Numbered from the stretch's first letter, positions 37,513 through 51,177 are shown. The stretch: 64,000 nucleotides of DNA from Cenococcum geophilum 1.58 (GCA_001692895.1 KV748211.1:496001-560000); one strand, 5' to 3'. A program made the numbers and translations. Notes: a model not told the origin generated them from the sequence alone.

Positions 37513-39471
37513 TAGTTTCTTTTATTTTTCGCCTTATAAGTAAATCCTTAAAGTTTTCTTACTTTTTAATCTTAGTATTAATTTCTTTAATAGTCCTTAT
37601 TTATATATTAAAGTCTTAGTCTTATAAAACTCTTCATTTTAAGCTCGCTTCTTTCTTAAGCTTAGCTCTAGCCTTAGCCTAACTAGGCTTCTATAATACT
37701 CTTATCTTATCTTAAGAATCTTAAATCTTACTTATCTTACTTTAAGAATCTTATACCTTTAGAAAACTTTATCCTAAGCTTATTTATATATTTCTAAACT
37801 AAGCCATTACTCTACCTTATTAGTTATTATCTATTATAGGTCCTTAAGTGTATCTTATCTCTTCTTAAAAATCTTAAGCCTTTAGCCTTTAGCCTTTATT
37901 AAGTGGTAAGTTAGTACTAGTAGTCGTCTACTTACTTAATCCTTTTTCTTAAATATTTCTCCTTCCGTTTTATAAAGTAATAGATACTATATCTAATAGT
38001 GTTATAATTTTTATTACTAACCCCCGTTCTATAATGGTCTTAGTTTTTACTTTTAATATAACCTTCCTAAGGTTTATATACTCCTAGTAAGCTGCCTTTA
38101 TTACCTTATTATTACTAAATATTTTACCTATATTAAATTTATTNTCCTTAANANCCNATCTATAANNTAGTTTATTANTTCCTTTAAACTNTAATAATTT
38201 TAGCTTCTATAGCTAATAGCTTACGCTATACTTAGCGTCTTTATAAATTTGGTATATGTTATTATAGCAAAACATAAAACTCTTAATTAAACATTCTTTT
38301 GTTCCTTATAGTATATTATTATCCCTCTATATATATATATTATCTACTAGTCTCGTTTTTTTTACTATATGGTAATTCTTACCACTTCTATAGTCTCTAA
38401 TAAAAATAACCTTATTTTCTATAATTTATATAAGCTCCTTCTTTAAACTATTTTTCCTACTATAGAGTCTGCCTAAACGTCTTCTACTACTAGGATTCCT
38501 AATTTAGCCTCTACTCCTTAGTCCTATAATTACTTAATCCTTAACCTCTAGGTTTCTATAGTTTCTTATTTTATTTTCTAGATTCTTTAATACCGCTTAA
38601 GTCTATTAATTCTGCACTATACTATAGTTTCTAACTTTAACTTTATTGTTATATACTTTACGCCTTATATAACTATAGAACTCTATTTTAACCCTTCTTA
38701 ATCTATTCCCTCTAGTAGATTCTATTATTAATCTTAATTACTTAATTAATTAGATCTTATAGGGTTTTCGCATCTTCTATTAAGATAATTATATCCTAGA
38801 CTTTTACTTTAAGTCCTTATTTATACTATACTATAAGCGCCTTATTATTTAATTTAACTTATATAGCTAATGTTTAAAACTACGTTATATACTTAATTAC
38901 TAAGGTTTATTATATTAGGTTTTAAAGCTTTTATTCCACTATAGTAGTTACTTTTAGGTCTCTAAATATCTACGTTAACTATTTTATAAACCCGCTCTAG
39001 CTAGTAAATATATATTATACTTCCTAATTAGTAGTTGCTATGCTATATTCTTATACCTCTATAAGATAGTATTTAAACTACTTAAGTGCCCTCCTAATTA
39101 GAAACAATCCTATATAGGCTACTTAGTCTATAAATATTACTAGCTTCGTTCCCTCTTATATAACTTTAAAGTATATTTATATAAGAAATCCTTTAAGCTT
39201 TAACTTCTCTCCTAAGAATTGTTTAATTAATAGTAGCTTAACCCTAGCTACTCTAATTCTATTAATTCGTTCTTTAAGGATCCTGTTATTATCTATTAAT
39301 GAATTAACTATTTTCTATAACTATCTAACCATAACTAGTTATAAGTTAGTATTTACTATACTAGTGTTATTACCTAATCTTAAAGTAGTTGCTGCCGTTA
39401 ACGGCATTATAGCTAGTGCTTTTAGTAGTATATTGTTTAACTTTATTAATATTATAACTAGGTAGTAAATA
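37513..39471 (-). mobile_element. Gypsy-2a internal segment (gag side)
   Basis: It aligns with about 56,460-58,550 of Gypsy-2b in the same orientation, for example CTTTATAAATTTGGTATAT at 38,238 and 57,306. Minus-strand gag/leader region, broken many times. Confidence 0.7.
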
Positions 39472-39636
39472 TATAATAAAGCCTTATAGGAGATACTATG
39501 GTAGACTTATTAATGGGCTAGGTATATAGGTAAATAAGAAGTTAATAACGTAATAATAACTAGTTAAGTGGTTGCCTAATAAATTAACTCTAATTATATT
39601 CTAAGATTTACTATAAAGAAGAGAACTATTTATATA
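39472..39636 (-). repeat. Gypsy-2a 5' LTR, first piece
   Basis: This piece is the Gypsy-2b LTR from its first base to the TA where D2 inserted. The first bases, TATAATAAAGCC, are a RIP-altered TGTAACGGAACC. The LTR resumes at 59,910. Confidence 0.75.
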
Positions 39637-39954
39637 TATTGGTAAAATATAGTACCCTACCAATGGCCTTAAAGGCTGGTGGTTGACGTAATTGGCGCGC
39701 AGTTAAGGGCATTTAGCAACTTGACCGACTAGCCTATATCGTGTTTTTTTAATACGCAGCCTGTGCGTAGCCTATACGTAACCTACGCGCAACCTACTAG
39801 CAATCTACGTATTTAGTAACCACAATTATATTTACCTCTTTTATACTAATAGTATATTTTAAATAAATAAAAGCTACTTTAAAGCTATTTATAAGGCTAG
39901 CAAAATAAATATTATTATTTTAGATAATTTAATATAATATAGCGATGGTTCTCT

Positions 39955-40275
39955 TCTACCTATCTACCTATTAACTTACCTACCTGCCTATCTACTTACC
40001 TATCTACATTGCCTACCTATCTGCATTGCCTATTGTCTATATCGTCTATATCTGCCTACCTGTTAGCATCTACCTACTTATTTGCATTTGCTTGCCTATC
40101 TATATCTGCTTACTAATTTGTATTTACTTACCTATTTATATCTGCTACCTATTTGTATCTACCTACCCATTAGCATCTACCTACCTATCTATATCTGCTT
40201 GCCTATCTACATCTACTTACCTATCTGCATCTACTTACCTATCTGCATCTACCTACCTATTAGCATCTCCCCGTT
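39955..40275. repeat. CTACCTATCTGC-type array in D2
   Basis: Imperfect 12- to 18-bp units (CTACCTACCTATCTGCAT and variants), the complement of the CAGACAGGTAGG array in D1. The two open plus-strand frames here (about 80-93 codons of Tyr/Leu/Ile) come from the repeat. Confidence 0.85.
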
Positions 40276-40344
40276 TATGCCTACCTGTCTATACTACCTT
40301 AATTTAATCAATCGATTAAATTATTTATAGTGTTCGCTAGCTAG

Positions 40345-40605
40345 TTGTTATCGTCTAGTTCTGGCGACGGTTGTCTAGCTTTAGCGACGGTCGTCTAGTT
40401 CTAGCGACGGTTGTCTATCTCTAGTAACAGTTGTCTAGCTCTGGTGACGGTTGTCTGGCTCTAGCAACAGTCGTTTAGCTCTGGCGACGGTCGTCTAGCT
40501 CTAGCGACGGTCGTCTATCTTTAGCGACAGTTGTTTAGTAACGGCGACAGTTATCTAGTTCTAGCGATAGTTATCTAGTTCTAGCAACGGTCTTCTACTA
40601 GCTGC
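40345..40605. repeat. 20-bp minisatellite in D2, about 12 units
   Basis: Units of GTCTAGCTCTGGCGACGGTC with mostly transition variants. Followed at 40,611-40,640 by CCTCCCTAGGTAGGAAGGAT, whose complement is near 28,850-28,885 in D1. Confidence 0.85.
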
Positions 40606-40714
40606 CGTTCTAGTGCCTCCCTAGGTAGGAAGGATGTAAGAAAGGAAAGAAGGGTAAAAAATAAGGCGGCTATATAGGTAGAGATATATATAGAGGCTAT
40701 TAGGAATATAGCGG

Positions 40715-40803
40715 GGACCTAATGTAGAGCTTTATGTGAAGCCTTTATATATAGAGCTTCGCGTAGAGCCTTGTGCAGAGCTTTATATAGAGCCTCCGTA
40801 CGC
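40715..40803. repeat. 12-bp satellite in D2, left piece
   Basis: Units of the GTAGAGCTTCGC / GTGCAGAGCTTT type, ending at CCGTACGC, where element H inserted. Confidence 0.75.
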
Positions 40804-41639
40804 TTATCTTAGTTAACTTATCCGCTTCGCTAAGGAATTTAAGGAGGCGGCCCCTGCCCCCGTCCCACTTCACCGTGCTATAGCCCCACTCTAGTGCCAT
40901 AGGCCCTCTTATATAAACTTATAAGCCAATTAGACGGTCGCTCCAACTTATAGGTACTTATTAGCTAATAGAACGCCGCGCTACCCTCTACTACCCCTAC
41001 TACCCCTAAAATTTCCTCTATAAAGCGTCTAAGAGATTATAAGTACGCGTTTAGTATAAACTGGGTCCTTTTTCTAACGCGTGTTAATTTTAAATAACTC
41101 TAGCGGCGTAAATATACCAGCTACGGTCTTAGTGCGCGATGCATTTAAATTATAATCTCTTCTTTTATATAATTATAATAATTGTAACTAGCTAACTACC
41201 GTATTAGGGGGCGAGATACAGCCTTAAAGTTTAAGGGCGCGTTTTTAAAACTGGTTCCTCTCTACTAGTTACATTAAAATAATGGCCGTACTCTACTACT
41301 ACCACTCTATTTCCTTCTAAATTTTTAAAGGTACTTCTTCTACCCTATAATAACTAGCTTGCCCAGTTAAACTATACCTATATTACCGTTATGTTGTATT
41401 CTAGTAGGCAACACAGTCGCAGTAACGCCTTTAGGGCGCTTAGCCTACGTTAGAGCACTCTAGTAATACCTTATAATATTTTAATAACTTATAGGAACTT
41501 ATATAAACTTACACAAACTTATATAAACTTATTAGCTAATTAGAGGGTAGGAAATAGTAAAGTACGGATTAAAATTAAAGAAGAAGTTAAAGAAGTTAAA
41601 TACTTAGAGTCACTAGTATAAAGCTTATATTATGCCGCT

Positions 41640-43470
41640 ACCTCTACTACCTCTACTAGCTATACATATGTTAGCTAACCATAATTCTATTCTAAAGACA
41701 CTCCAGTTTATTAAGAGGCTACGCGTAAAAAAGTTACTATTGGTTATATAGCAGGCAGCGCAATTAGAGAATATAGCATTTTAATATAGAGTTGTAGACC
41801 TTTATCTTCGGCGAATTATTCTCTAAACTAGTCCGTTAGTTAAGAACTTTAAGCCGCGCTATAAGTAAGTGCATACCTTACGTTAGTTAATATTTAGAAA
41901 AGGCGATACCCTTCTAATTGCTTATATAGGCTTTAGTAAAAGCCTAATCTTCTATATATATACGGTTTTAACGGGTAAGATTACTATTTAGATTATTCCG
42001 CTTAATAAGCTAGGTAATAAGCAATTAGATAATATTAGGAAGATAGAAGAATATAACCTAGTTTTTATTAATACTAAAACCCGGAGTTAGGAGAAGGGAC
42101 TAATTATTTAAATTTGGGAGGGAGTATATACTTATATTCTGCTTAATCCTAAATAGGCATTAACTAAGGCATTCTAGGATGCTCTAAAAGAACCGGAGTT
42201 GCAGTTATAAATTAGGCTAGTTGTAATTAATAAGTGCTATCTTATTAAGGACTAGGAGAGCTTTTAACCGGCCTATATAATATTAGGCAAATTATAAATA
42301 ATCCTCCGCTTAGATATAGTCTAGTTTACCTACTCTATAACTTTTAATAAAAAGGTAGAAAGGCTAGTCCTATTAAAGGCCAGATTATAAATAGTTAGCC
42401 GTCATTTTTACCAGACTAAGATTATTAGGACCTCTATTAATCGTCTAGATATATTAATATCTATCCACCCACTACCTAGGAAAAAGGTCGATTTATAAAA
42501 GCACCTATATTTCTTATTAGATAATTGCGTTAATAATAATAAGAAGCCTACTTTGGAGATAATACTGAAGATAATAGTTTTTATTAATGGGCGATTGTCT
42601 ATTTAGGCTGTAGCTATATACCTTCGGACTATATTGCTATAAAAGGGGTATTTAATAAATACGGTAGATAAGACTATCTATATTAGTACTATAGTTTAGG
42701 AGTTTACTATAACCGTATAGAAGTATAACCGCACTTAGTAATATACTAAGTTTAAAAAAGCTACATCTAGTATTAGAATTATAATAGCTATAACCTTACT
42801 TAGTATAGGTGTAAACGTCCCAGATATTAGGCGCGTAATTATCTAAAAATTCCTATTATTAAGAGCTTAGCTAATATATAGTAGTAAATCGGTTAAGGCA
42901 GATAATAAAAGGATTACACTAGTATAGGATATATTTTCCTACCATACTGGGTCTTTAACACGAAGGGGGGAGATATACTAAAAAGGAAACTACTACTACC
43001 TAAGGCGAAAGCACCTACTTAGGCGCCTTAAAGGGATCGTAACAGCTTACTAGCTAAGTATACCCGTAGTTAACTTATATAGAGCTTTACACCTAGTAAT
43101 ATTAGCGATACTAAGAGTATTACTAAGAGTATTGCTAAGAGTGTTACCTCTAAGAAATTAACCGTAAGCTATAATTCTATAGCTATAGCTACTAAAGAGG
43201 ATAGCCATTTATTCTAAATAAGGGCTGAAATAGCAAAATATAAGAAGTTACCGGTTAAGTAGAAAGAGATAGTAAACGGGGTATATTATTAGAAGGCCTT
43301 TCTTTCCTTTTTAGGAGAGGATAGGTTGCCACCGGCTATACTATAGCGTGTTATTCGTGCCCCAGTAGATTAATGCTATAGTTATTATAACCCCTTACTT
43401 ATACCTAAGCTTATATTACCCCCTATAGCTCTAGCGCCGCTTTATTAACTATGGGCCAGTATATAGTCTA
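41640..43470 (+). pseudogene. Decayed RecQ-like helicase of element H
   Basis: Plus-strand helicase motifs are in order: LLIAYIGFSKSLIF (motif I remnant, about 41,910-41,955), LVVINKCYLI (motif II position, about 42,215), then KIIVFINGRLSI (motif IV), SIRIIIAITLLSIGVNVPDI (motif V, about 42,770-42,830), and KGNYYYLRRKHLLRRLKGIV (about 42,980-43,040). The last is typical of a family of fungal repeat-borne helicases. A C-terminal RAPVDQCYSYYNPLL near 43,350 fits their cysteine-bearing tail. Such proteins unwind DNA with ATP. Many TAA/TAG codons and loss of the DEAH pair make this copy non-functional. It differs clearly from the helicase at 5.4-7.1 kb. The frame may run on to about 44,600, but I cannot name that part. 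Confidence 0.8.
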
Positions 43471-46230
43471 CTGTTATATTAGAGTTTCTTAATATATAGA
43501 CAGCCGAGCAGGCTAAATTAATATACTCCAGCCTATACTAATAATTCCCTATACTATTAGCGGCGTTTTTAGGCGAGGAGTCCGCTAGTAGCTTTTATAC
43601 TTATTCTATAGGGACATAACTAACGCCTTTTAGGATAAAATTACAGCCAAATCTCTAGAAATTGCGGGGCCCTTACTTATCTTATAGTAGTATCGTAAGG
43701 CCTACGGCAGCTAATTAGTTAAGTAGCTAAAGGGTATAGTTAAGCCAGTTAGATTAGCTAATAAAGAGGCTCTAGTAAAGAAGCGGTAAGTAAAGGCTGC
43801 TTAATGGACTAAGGACTCTAAGGGCGAGGTTTTATTAGCACGTTAGTTACTAGAATTATTTATACTAAAAGAGTACGCAGTACACGTCTAGAGGTGGGAT
43901 AATAGCCTTACTATATAGGTTATTAGACGAGAGGCTGTATAGGGTATAGTAAAATAAAGCGTAGTAAATGGGCTGTTTTTACTATTTAGAACCTGGGTTA
44001 CTAGTAGAATAGATAGGTCTGGCCTATTGTCTATATTACTAGGTATCCTATATAGTGTTAAACGCGTGGCCTAGGTACTTAAAGAGGTCCAAAGGCTAAT
44101 TTTAAGGTTAATAATGCTAATAACGCCATATGTTACGTCTGTGGAGGGGAGCTATAATATTAATACGCCCGGCTTTTAGGATCCCGTAATTCTAGACTTT
44201 TAAAAGGTTACTACTTCTAATTTATAGAATACTATAATTTCTAACTCCTAAGGTATAGTCGTTCTTAATTTACAGCTAGCTATTGTCCTAGATTTGCAGG
44301 TAAATACTATCCTTAATTCTTAACCTATAGATATAGCTGCTACCTAGCCGTATATAGCCTTAGTATTAGGAGCTATCTTTATGCTATTTTAGAAAAGACA
44401 AGGTAATACCTAAGGGGATTTACTTACTAAACGTTAGACAGCCTTATAGGAACGGGATAGAAATACGGATATAGTACCGCGGGAAAGAGATATAACTATA
44501 GATGTAGTGCTTGTATTTACCCCAAGAATAAGGGCTAGGCGTATTAGGAAGGTAACGCTAAAGGGAGAAGAAAACTTCTTAATAGAGCCGTAGATAGATA
44601 GGCCACTTAGCGCGACCTAATTAGCTAATAAGTTTATATAAGTTAACGTAAGGATCCTGGAATGTAGATAGGGCATATAGTAGAGGTAGAAAGTAAGTAG
44701 TTAAACCCTAAATCAGCTGCCCTAATTAGCTAATAAGTTTATATAAGTTAGTATAGGGATCCTAAAGTATAACTAAGGCGTATAGTAGACGTAGGAAGTA
44801 GGGAGTAAGCAGTTATATCCTAAGTCGGCCGCTCTAATTAGCTAATAAGTTTGTATAAGTTGGCGCGGGGATTTTATTATAAATAGGAAATATAAATAAG
44901 CTATTAGTTCCTACTATAGTATACTAATTAACCTATAGGGCGTTCTAATTAGCTAATAAGTTTATATAAGTTACTAAAGGGAGTGCTAGGGATATTATAA
45001 GGCCTATATAAGGAGGTAAAGATCTATTTTAGCGTGAAGTAATTAGTCTATAAGATTGCATATATTAGGTTAGGTCTAGCGCCTTAGCTTATTAATAGTA
45101 AAGTAAGTCCTATAATAGACCTTTACTTCTTTTTCTCTTCCTCTTTAGATACTTACGGTACTATAATTTTTTTAAAAGCCTCTAATATGTCTCTTACTAC
45201 CTAGGTACTTATATATCTACTAAACTTCCCGCTTTAGGAGGAGCAAATCCTCCTCCTTACCGCTACTCTTTTACGCGGCTAACTAAGATTAGGGACTATC
45301 CGGCGTCCTCTATAAGTATTATCCTATTTAGTTCTTAACTATTTAAGCGTCCTAAGGAGTTAGGGATTATCTTAAGGAGCTGGGAGACGGGTAGCTATAC
45401 TTCCTTCTATTTAGTAGACCTATATACTAATATTCTTCTTAGTCCTCCTCCTCGCCCGCGCCGCCCTCGCCTACGCGTCCTCCCCTCTTCTTCTCCTCTT
45501 CTACCTCCCGCCCCCCTTTTTACGCCTACCGCCCCCGCTACGCCTACTAGCCCTATTACGCCCACCTTTCCCCTTAGCGGCGATAATAATAATAATAATA
45601 ATAATGGTATAGTCGGCCTCGCTGGGTATATATACTATAATGCCTATTATATTAATTATTAGCTTATATATATATAGACCTATAACTTAGCCGCCTACCC
45701 CTGCCGCTAGCGCTACTTTAGGTCTTCCCTTTCCTCTTACCTAAGTAGGCTTCTATACCGCCTAATTTGCTAACTAGCCGCGCCTGCCTTAGAATTAGTA
45801 ACTTTAGGGCAAGACTATAGATAGCTATACTGCCGTCCGCTAGAGTAAGTAGTAGTTATCTCTCTAGACGGCTAACGGTAAGAGAAACCTCTTTTATATT
45901 AGGAGGATTATAAAAACGGAGCTAGGTAAGCAGCTTTATAATAAGGATTAGTGCCTAGCTTACTAGGAGGGTAGCTAAAAGTGCTAGGTTTACTCTAGGG
46001 TAGGTACCTAGTAGGTGTATAAGCCTAGGGACGCTTATGCCCGCTATTATATAAGGGCCCGCCCTAGTAGATACTCTATCTTAAAGCGGGCTAAGCCTAA
46101 GCCTTAGTAGGTATTACTAGCTCCGCCCCTATAGCCCCTATTACTAAAGGGACCGTAACTACCTTCGCCTAGAGCTAGGGGTATAGGGTTAATAGTATAG
46201 GGGATAAGGGGGTAGGATTTAGTGTAGTAT
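43471..46230 (+). pseudogene. Further plus-strand coding remains in element H, function unknown
   Basis: Stretches keep codon-like phase with RIP-type stops at about 43,470-44,600 and again at 45,150-46,200. The latter has a Pro/Arg-rich part near 45,430-45,560 and a GATAATAAT microsatellite at 45,579-45,605. I recognise no domain. Between them, 44,620-45,000 is a tandem repeat (separate entry). Confidence 0.35.
44619..44990. repeat. ~105-110-bp tandem repeat headed by the H motif
   Basis: Four copies of the ~26-bp motif at 44,620, 44,725, 44,836 and 44,947 are spaced about 105-111 bp apart. The intervening sequences are related in the first two or three (GGATCCT, GTATAGTAGA, GTAAGCAGTTA). 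Confidence 0.7.
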
Positions 46231-46439
46231 AGCGTATCTTTAGACTCCCTTTACGGGGAAGGCTTTAACCTTGTTTTGGTAAAAGCTAGTATTTTAAAAG
46301 GGTTTAACTATAAGGCTCCTTATAGGTAAGCTTTAACCTTATCTAGTTAGTTTAGATCTTATATAGGTAAAGAAGCTAGTATCTTAGGCGGGCCCAACTG
46401 TAGGCGTTATAAGCCCTATAGGTTAGGACATGTGGACTT

Positions 46440-46700
46440 AGCCTCTATCCCTAAAGAGAGTAGGCTTAATAGGCCTTTACTCTAGCGGAGTAAAAGGAAA
46501 ATAATAAGTAAGTATAGTAGGCCTCTGCTTAGTGGAGGATTAGGTAAGTAAGTACGGCGGGCCTTTACTTTAAATGGATAGTAAATAGGTAAGTAAGTAT
46601 AGTGGGCCTTTATTTATAGTAGAAGTGGAGTAAGTATAGTGGGCCTCTGCTTTAAATAGATAGTAGATAGGTAAGTAAGTATAGTAGGCCTCTGCTCTAG
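46440..46700. repeat. ~50-bp repeats with AAGTAAGTATAGTGGGCCTC
   Basis: About five imperfect units of TAGGTAAGTAAGTATAG followed by GGGCCTCTGCTT. They are non-coding and within element H. Confidence 0.7.
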
Positions 46701-47699
46701 GTAGAACGAATTTACTTTCTTATTTTACTATTAACCTACTACTCTAATAGCGTAATATAATTGCATCTATTACTAACGCATAAAATTATAGATGGAGGCT
46801 AGTATGCAGTTACTATACGTAGGTAATAGCCTCTACTTTTAGCGGGGGTCTGTTAATATAAGCTGCTACTACTCTAGATACCCCTAAACTCTTATAAACT
46901 TATATAAACTTATTAGCCAATTAGGATAAAGCTAGGGGCTTAAGGATATTATCGCAGCTTAAGCAGAGGCCCTATATTAAGATGTCTTTTATAGGTACTA
47001 GCTATTACTCCTATTAAGTTCCGCTAATATAGGCCTCTAAATATCTCCTAAACTTATATAAACTTATATAAACTTATTAGCTAATTAGGGTAAAGTAGGG
47101 GGTTTTAGGTTAAGATATATTGTCTAGCTAATAGCTTCTACCCCTTATAGATAATAGCTTTTAGCCTTTATTAGGGCCTATTAATATAGGCTCTAGCCCC
47201 TAATATAGTAAACCCCTAAATAGCGGGCTCTAATTAGCTAATAAGTTTATAAGAATTTAGGAGATATCTAGGTCTAGGGGTAGGCTAAAAAGAAAGAAAA
47301 ATTTAGGAGCTATTAGGAATGGGGTTAGTAACCTAGGAGTCTAGCCTCGCCCTAATTAGCTAATAAGTTTATATAAGTTTAGGAGATATCTAGACTAAGT
47401 CTTTTAGCCTAGCTTACGCTTTAGATTATCTACCCTTAGGTTTATATCCTAAAGCTAAACCTATACATTTTAAGCTCTAAGAAGCGGTAATACCTATATT
47501 ATTAATTTAAAGTGCTATAGGATAATATAGCTTATTTAGTATAGACTAGTATAGGGCGATTGTTTAATATAATTAAGGCTATATATAGGGCTGGGGTAGA
47601 GGGGCCTTATAGGGTAAGGGAGAGGGAAACTCGTAGGGCGAACTAGAGAGGAAAGCTGCGCTTTAATTAGCTAATAAGTTTGTATAAGTACCCCTAAGT

Positions 47700-50640
47700 T
47701 TATAGGCTACTTAAAGCCTCCTAGCCAGCAGAAGGCATATTGGAAGTAAGATTTAGTTCCTTTACGTTATCTATCCCGTCTCTAATAACGTTAATAAAGT
47801 CTTATATATCTATAAAGCTAGCTAGGTCCTCTATATCTAAAGGAGGATAAAAGGTAGTAACTAAACGCGGACCCTAAATATAAACCTAGTTAAACTTATT
47901 AACCTTCCTTACTAAAACTTCTACTTTAGTGCTAAAAATATTATAAGAATTAAATAGGCGTAGGCCTACTAGCTGTGCTTATTGCCGTAGTATAGCTAGG
48001 TTACTAAAATAGAGATTCCGAGTAAGTATAAATATATTAAGGTCCGCCTTTACCCGTATATAGACACCTAATATCTCCTTACTAAATATATATTCTATCT
48101 TACTACGCAATATTCTAACTATTGTATTTAATAAGTATACTTAATTAAATATAATATCTATATCGTAGGTAGAATTCTTATAGCACTTTATCTTGATTTT
48201 ATAGCTTTTATTTAAGTACTCTAGCCCAAAATTAATAGCCTTATACTTGTCTAGAGCTCTAAACCAGTTTATTAACCTAGAGAATAGGATTATATACTAA
48301 AGTTTAGGCGAATTAACTAACGTAAGATTCTACTAATAGAATAGCATCTCTTAACCGTAATTATGCTGCGACGTGCCGAAGAAGAATATAATAAGGGGGT
48401 TAATAAGCCGCCGTAGTATACCTATATTGGTATGCTTAATAATATGCTAAATAGTAAGTAAAAGCTTAACCTCTTAAAGCATGTAACACATTGTCTAAAA
48501 CTTAATATTATTATACTTCGCGCCCGTCTACGTATTCTAAGAAAAGGCGTTACACTAAATCTTATTAATGATGTCTAGGAACTACTTAGGCGTAAGGCAG
48601 CCGATGGCCCAGGTAGCGTCTTTAATACACTTAGGGGAAGACGGGTTAGATAGGGTGTTTAGATTAAACGGCTTAGATAAATCGGGCATACTAATTCTAA
48701 AGCCTTAACGCTGTATAGTAGTATAAAAGAGAGTAGTTATACGCGCTATAAAACCCCGTTTAATAATAGGTACTAACTTATAGTATTTAGCATTCTCTTA
48801 TATAATTATAGAGCAATTTTATAGCGTTATATTAGACTATAGAGAGTAATAAGCCTCCTTTTACTTATCCTTAGGCGCAAAGTGTGTACGCATAAGAGTA
48901 TTATATAGATTTATCTTAATATAGAACTATATAGGTATACTAAGCAGCCAGTCCTAATGGTTAAAAGGGCGGCTAGTATAAATCTATTTTTATTTTACCG
49001 ACCTAATATAATACATAGTAAGCTAGTCACTATAGGCAAGCCAGAGCTGCTTAGTAAAATTATTAGGAGTAGTGCTGTTATAAGGGTTATCTAGAGCCTG
49101 GAGACTAAGCTAATTAAGGAAAATGCTTTTATAGACGCTATAGGTACCTTAGATAGTACTTTTATCCTCTATAATAGTACTAAACTGCTAAAACCTAGTC
49201 TTCCTATTGCTAATATATTGTATATTTAGTATTTAAGGGAAAAGATTACTCTCTTTAAAGATACACTCTACACTAGTAAGGTAAACCCCCTTTATTGCAT
49301 TAGCAATAAGGTAATGGCTAATCTATAGTAATAACTTATTGCTAAAGCCGGAAGAGCGGTAGATGTCCTTAATATTTAGTAGGATAGTTAGATTATATAT
49401 TAACTAATATAGCCCTAACAGAGGCAGTTTAAGACAGTAAATAATAGTAGTAGTTATTAAGGAGTGTATAACAGACGTATAACTAAGTAGCTTATCGCGC
49501 TTTATATCCTTAAAATTTATATTATTATATATAATAACTATTTAGGGGTTATGCGCTAGCGTTGTAAGATACCTTTATAGATGTTAGCCTCTAGCTAGCT
49601 AGTAGTCTATAGAGGCCATACTAATTGGCTTATAAGTTTATAAAAGTTTATATAAGTTTAGCTAAGAGGCCGGGGTTAATAGATATACAGTGCTAATATA
49701 AAAACTAATATACCTTTACCTCTTCGGCAATACTACCTATAGTATAATTTGCAGAATAATAACTATAGTATAATCTAAAGCTAGCTAACGTTTTAAACAC
49801 CTTCCTTTTTATACTAAAGCCTATAAGATATATATCCACTATTAAAGAAAGGAAATTAGACTAGTTTTTAGCCTAAGAGAAATAAATTATACTAGTAATA
49901 GCATATGCCCACTTTACTAGCGTATCCTAGCTATTTACCTTCTAGCCCTCCGCCTTTTAATTGCTATAACTAGCCCTATACGCCCGCTAATTGCTAAATA
50001 GTTATATTAAGGTTGTATACTATCTTAGGGTAGTATCCTGTATAGAGCGGAAGGCGACGTTAAAATCTAAGTCTTTAATTCTTAACGTTTTATTAAACGT
50101 GGTAAAATATAGTTCCTAAATAAGGCGATTTAGCTCCGTAGTATATAACTTTATTTATATATATAGGATATTACTTAGCTATGGGTCTCTTATAACTATA
50201 TCTAATAGAGCCTAATACCGCTGCCTAATATAACTATACTAATAGTACTTAATTATAATTCCCTTCTCCCCTATGTTATCTGCCCTAACCTAAGTAGATA
50301 GGAACTAAGCGAAGCTCTAACCCTCTTTTTTTAACGTGTTAACTACAGCTTATAACCTCCGTGCGTACTTTCCCTACTTTCTATAACGCCTTAATAAAGG
50401 CTTAGGCGCCTTATTCTTATTACTACCTGTCTAGTTATCGCCTATATTATTGTTATTATTACTATTAGAGGGCTTAAATAGCTTAGTAATATTTTCTAAC
50501 TAGCTAGAGAGGCTAGAAATAGAGGGGGGATAGCTAGGGGTGTTTTGGTTAGAGTGATACCCATTTAGGGCACGGCTGGGCTTTATTATGGATAGATTCT
50601 GTAAAGTAAGAGGAGGGCTTTTAAATAGAGGTATTAGCGA
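47700..50640 (-). pseudogene. Long decayed minus-strand frame in element H, unrecognised
   Basis: On the minus strand a single phase can be followed over much of this stretch with RIP-type TAA/TAG breaks. The piece at 47,730-48,270 reads for example YLLNTIVRILRSKIEYIFSK and LDIEDLASFID. The composition is Lys/Ile/Leu-rich and looks protein-like, but I cannot assign it. As the second large frame of H, next to a helicase, it is the best candidate for a mobility protein of this element. Confidence 0.4.
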
Positions 50641-50750
50641 GTTAAGCGGTAGTATATTAGGGGGCGATATACCGCGTTAAAGGCGATATAACCGTCGTCT
50701 ACTAGGTAGGCTGGTCTGCCTTTATAAATCGCGCCTATTTTCCCTTAGAC

Positions 50751-51177
50751 TGTAACGGAACCTTATAGTAAGAACTATAGTAGGTCCTGTTATTAGGCTA
50801 GGTGTATAGGAAATGCAAGTATAAAAGTTAATAACGTAATAATAACTAGTGGAGTAGTTGCCTAATAGATTAACTCTAATTGTATTCTAAGAATTACTAT
50901 AAGGAAGGAACTATCTAGGTAGGGACTAAGGGTCCTTAAATATACAACCGTACTCCTAAGAAATCCTTCTTGTACGTGATATACGTGTACTCTATCTGCT
51001 CTGTTATAGATTATATAGATCCTATAGATTATATAAATTACCCTACGTGACCTTAGTTACTATTCCTCGTTATATAGCTCTATTGGCTCTATTCTAGACC
51101 GTGCCTAAATTAACTAACTAGCTTCTTCCAACTCTTCCCTAAGTAGTCGTAATATTATACTTAAAGCGTCCGTAATA
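50751..51177 (-). repeat. Gypsy-2b 3' LTR
   Basis: 427 bp. It ends GTAATA where the partner ends GTAACA, a single transition. Confidence 0.88.

Larger units (their letters stand above)
40905..49665. repeat. Dispersed ~26-bp motif of element H
   Basis: The core is TTAGCTAATAAGTTTATA followed by TAAGTT, in both orientations. Plus-type copies lie near 44,620, 44,725, 44,836, 44,947, 47,230, 47,351, 47,662 and 49,622. Minus-type copies lie near 40,909, 40,945, 41,490-41,550, 46,893 and 47,050. Two more sit near the right end of H at about 59,083 and 59,140-59,170. I saw none outside H. Copies vary by a few transitions. The motif is AT-rich and has an internal TTAGCTAA near-palindrome. Confidence 0.75.

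Noticed and set aside
40026-40330. Hydrophobic 82-93 codon frames (Tyr/Leu/Ile)
   Set aside because: Translation of the CTACCTATCTGC-type array in D2; no start context or conservation seen.
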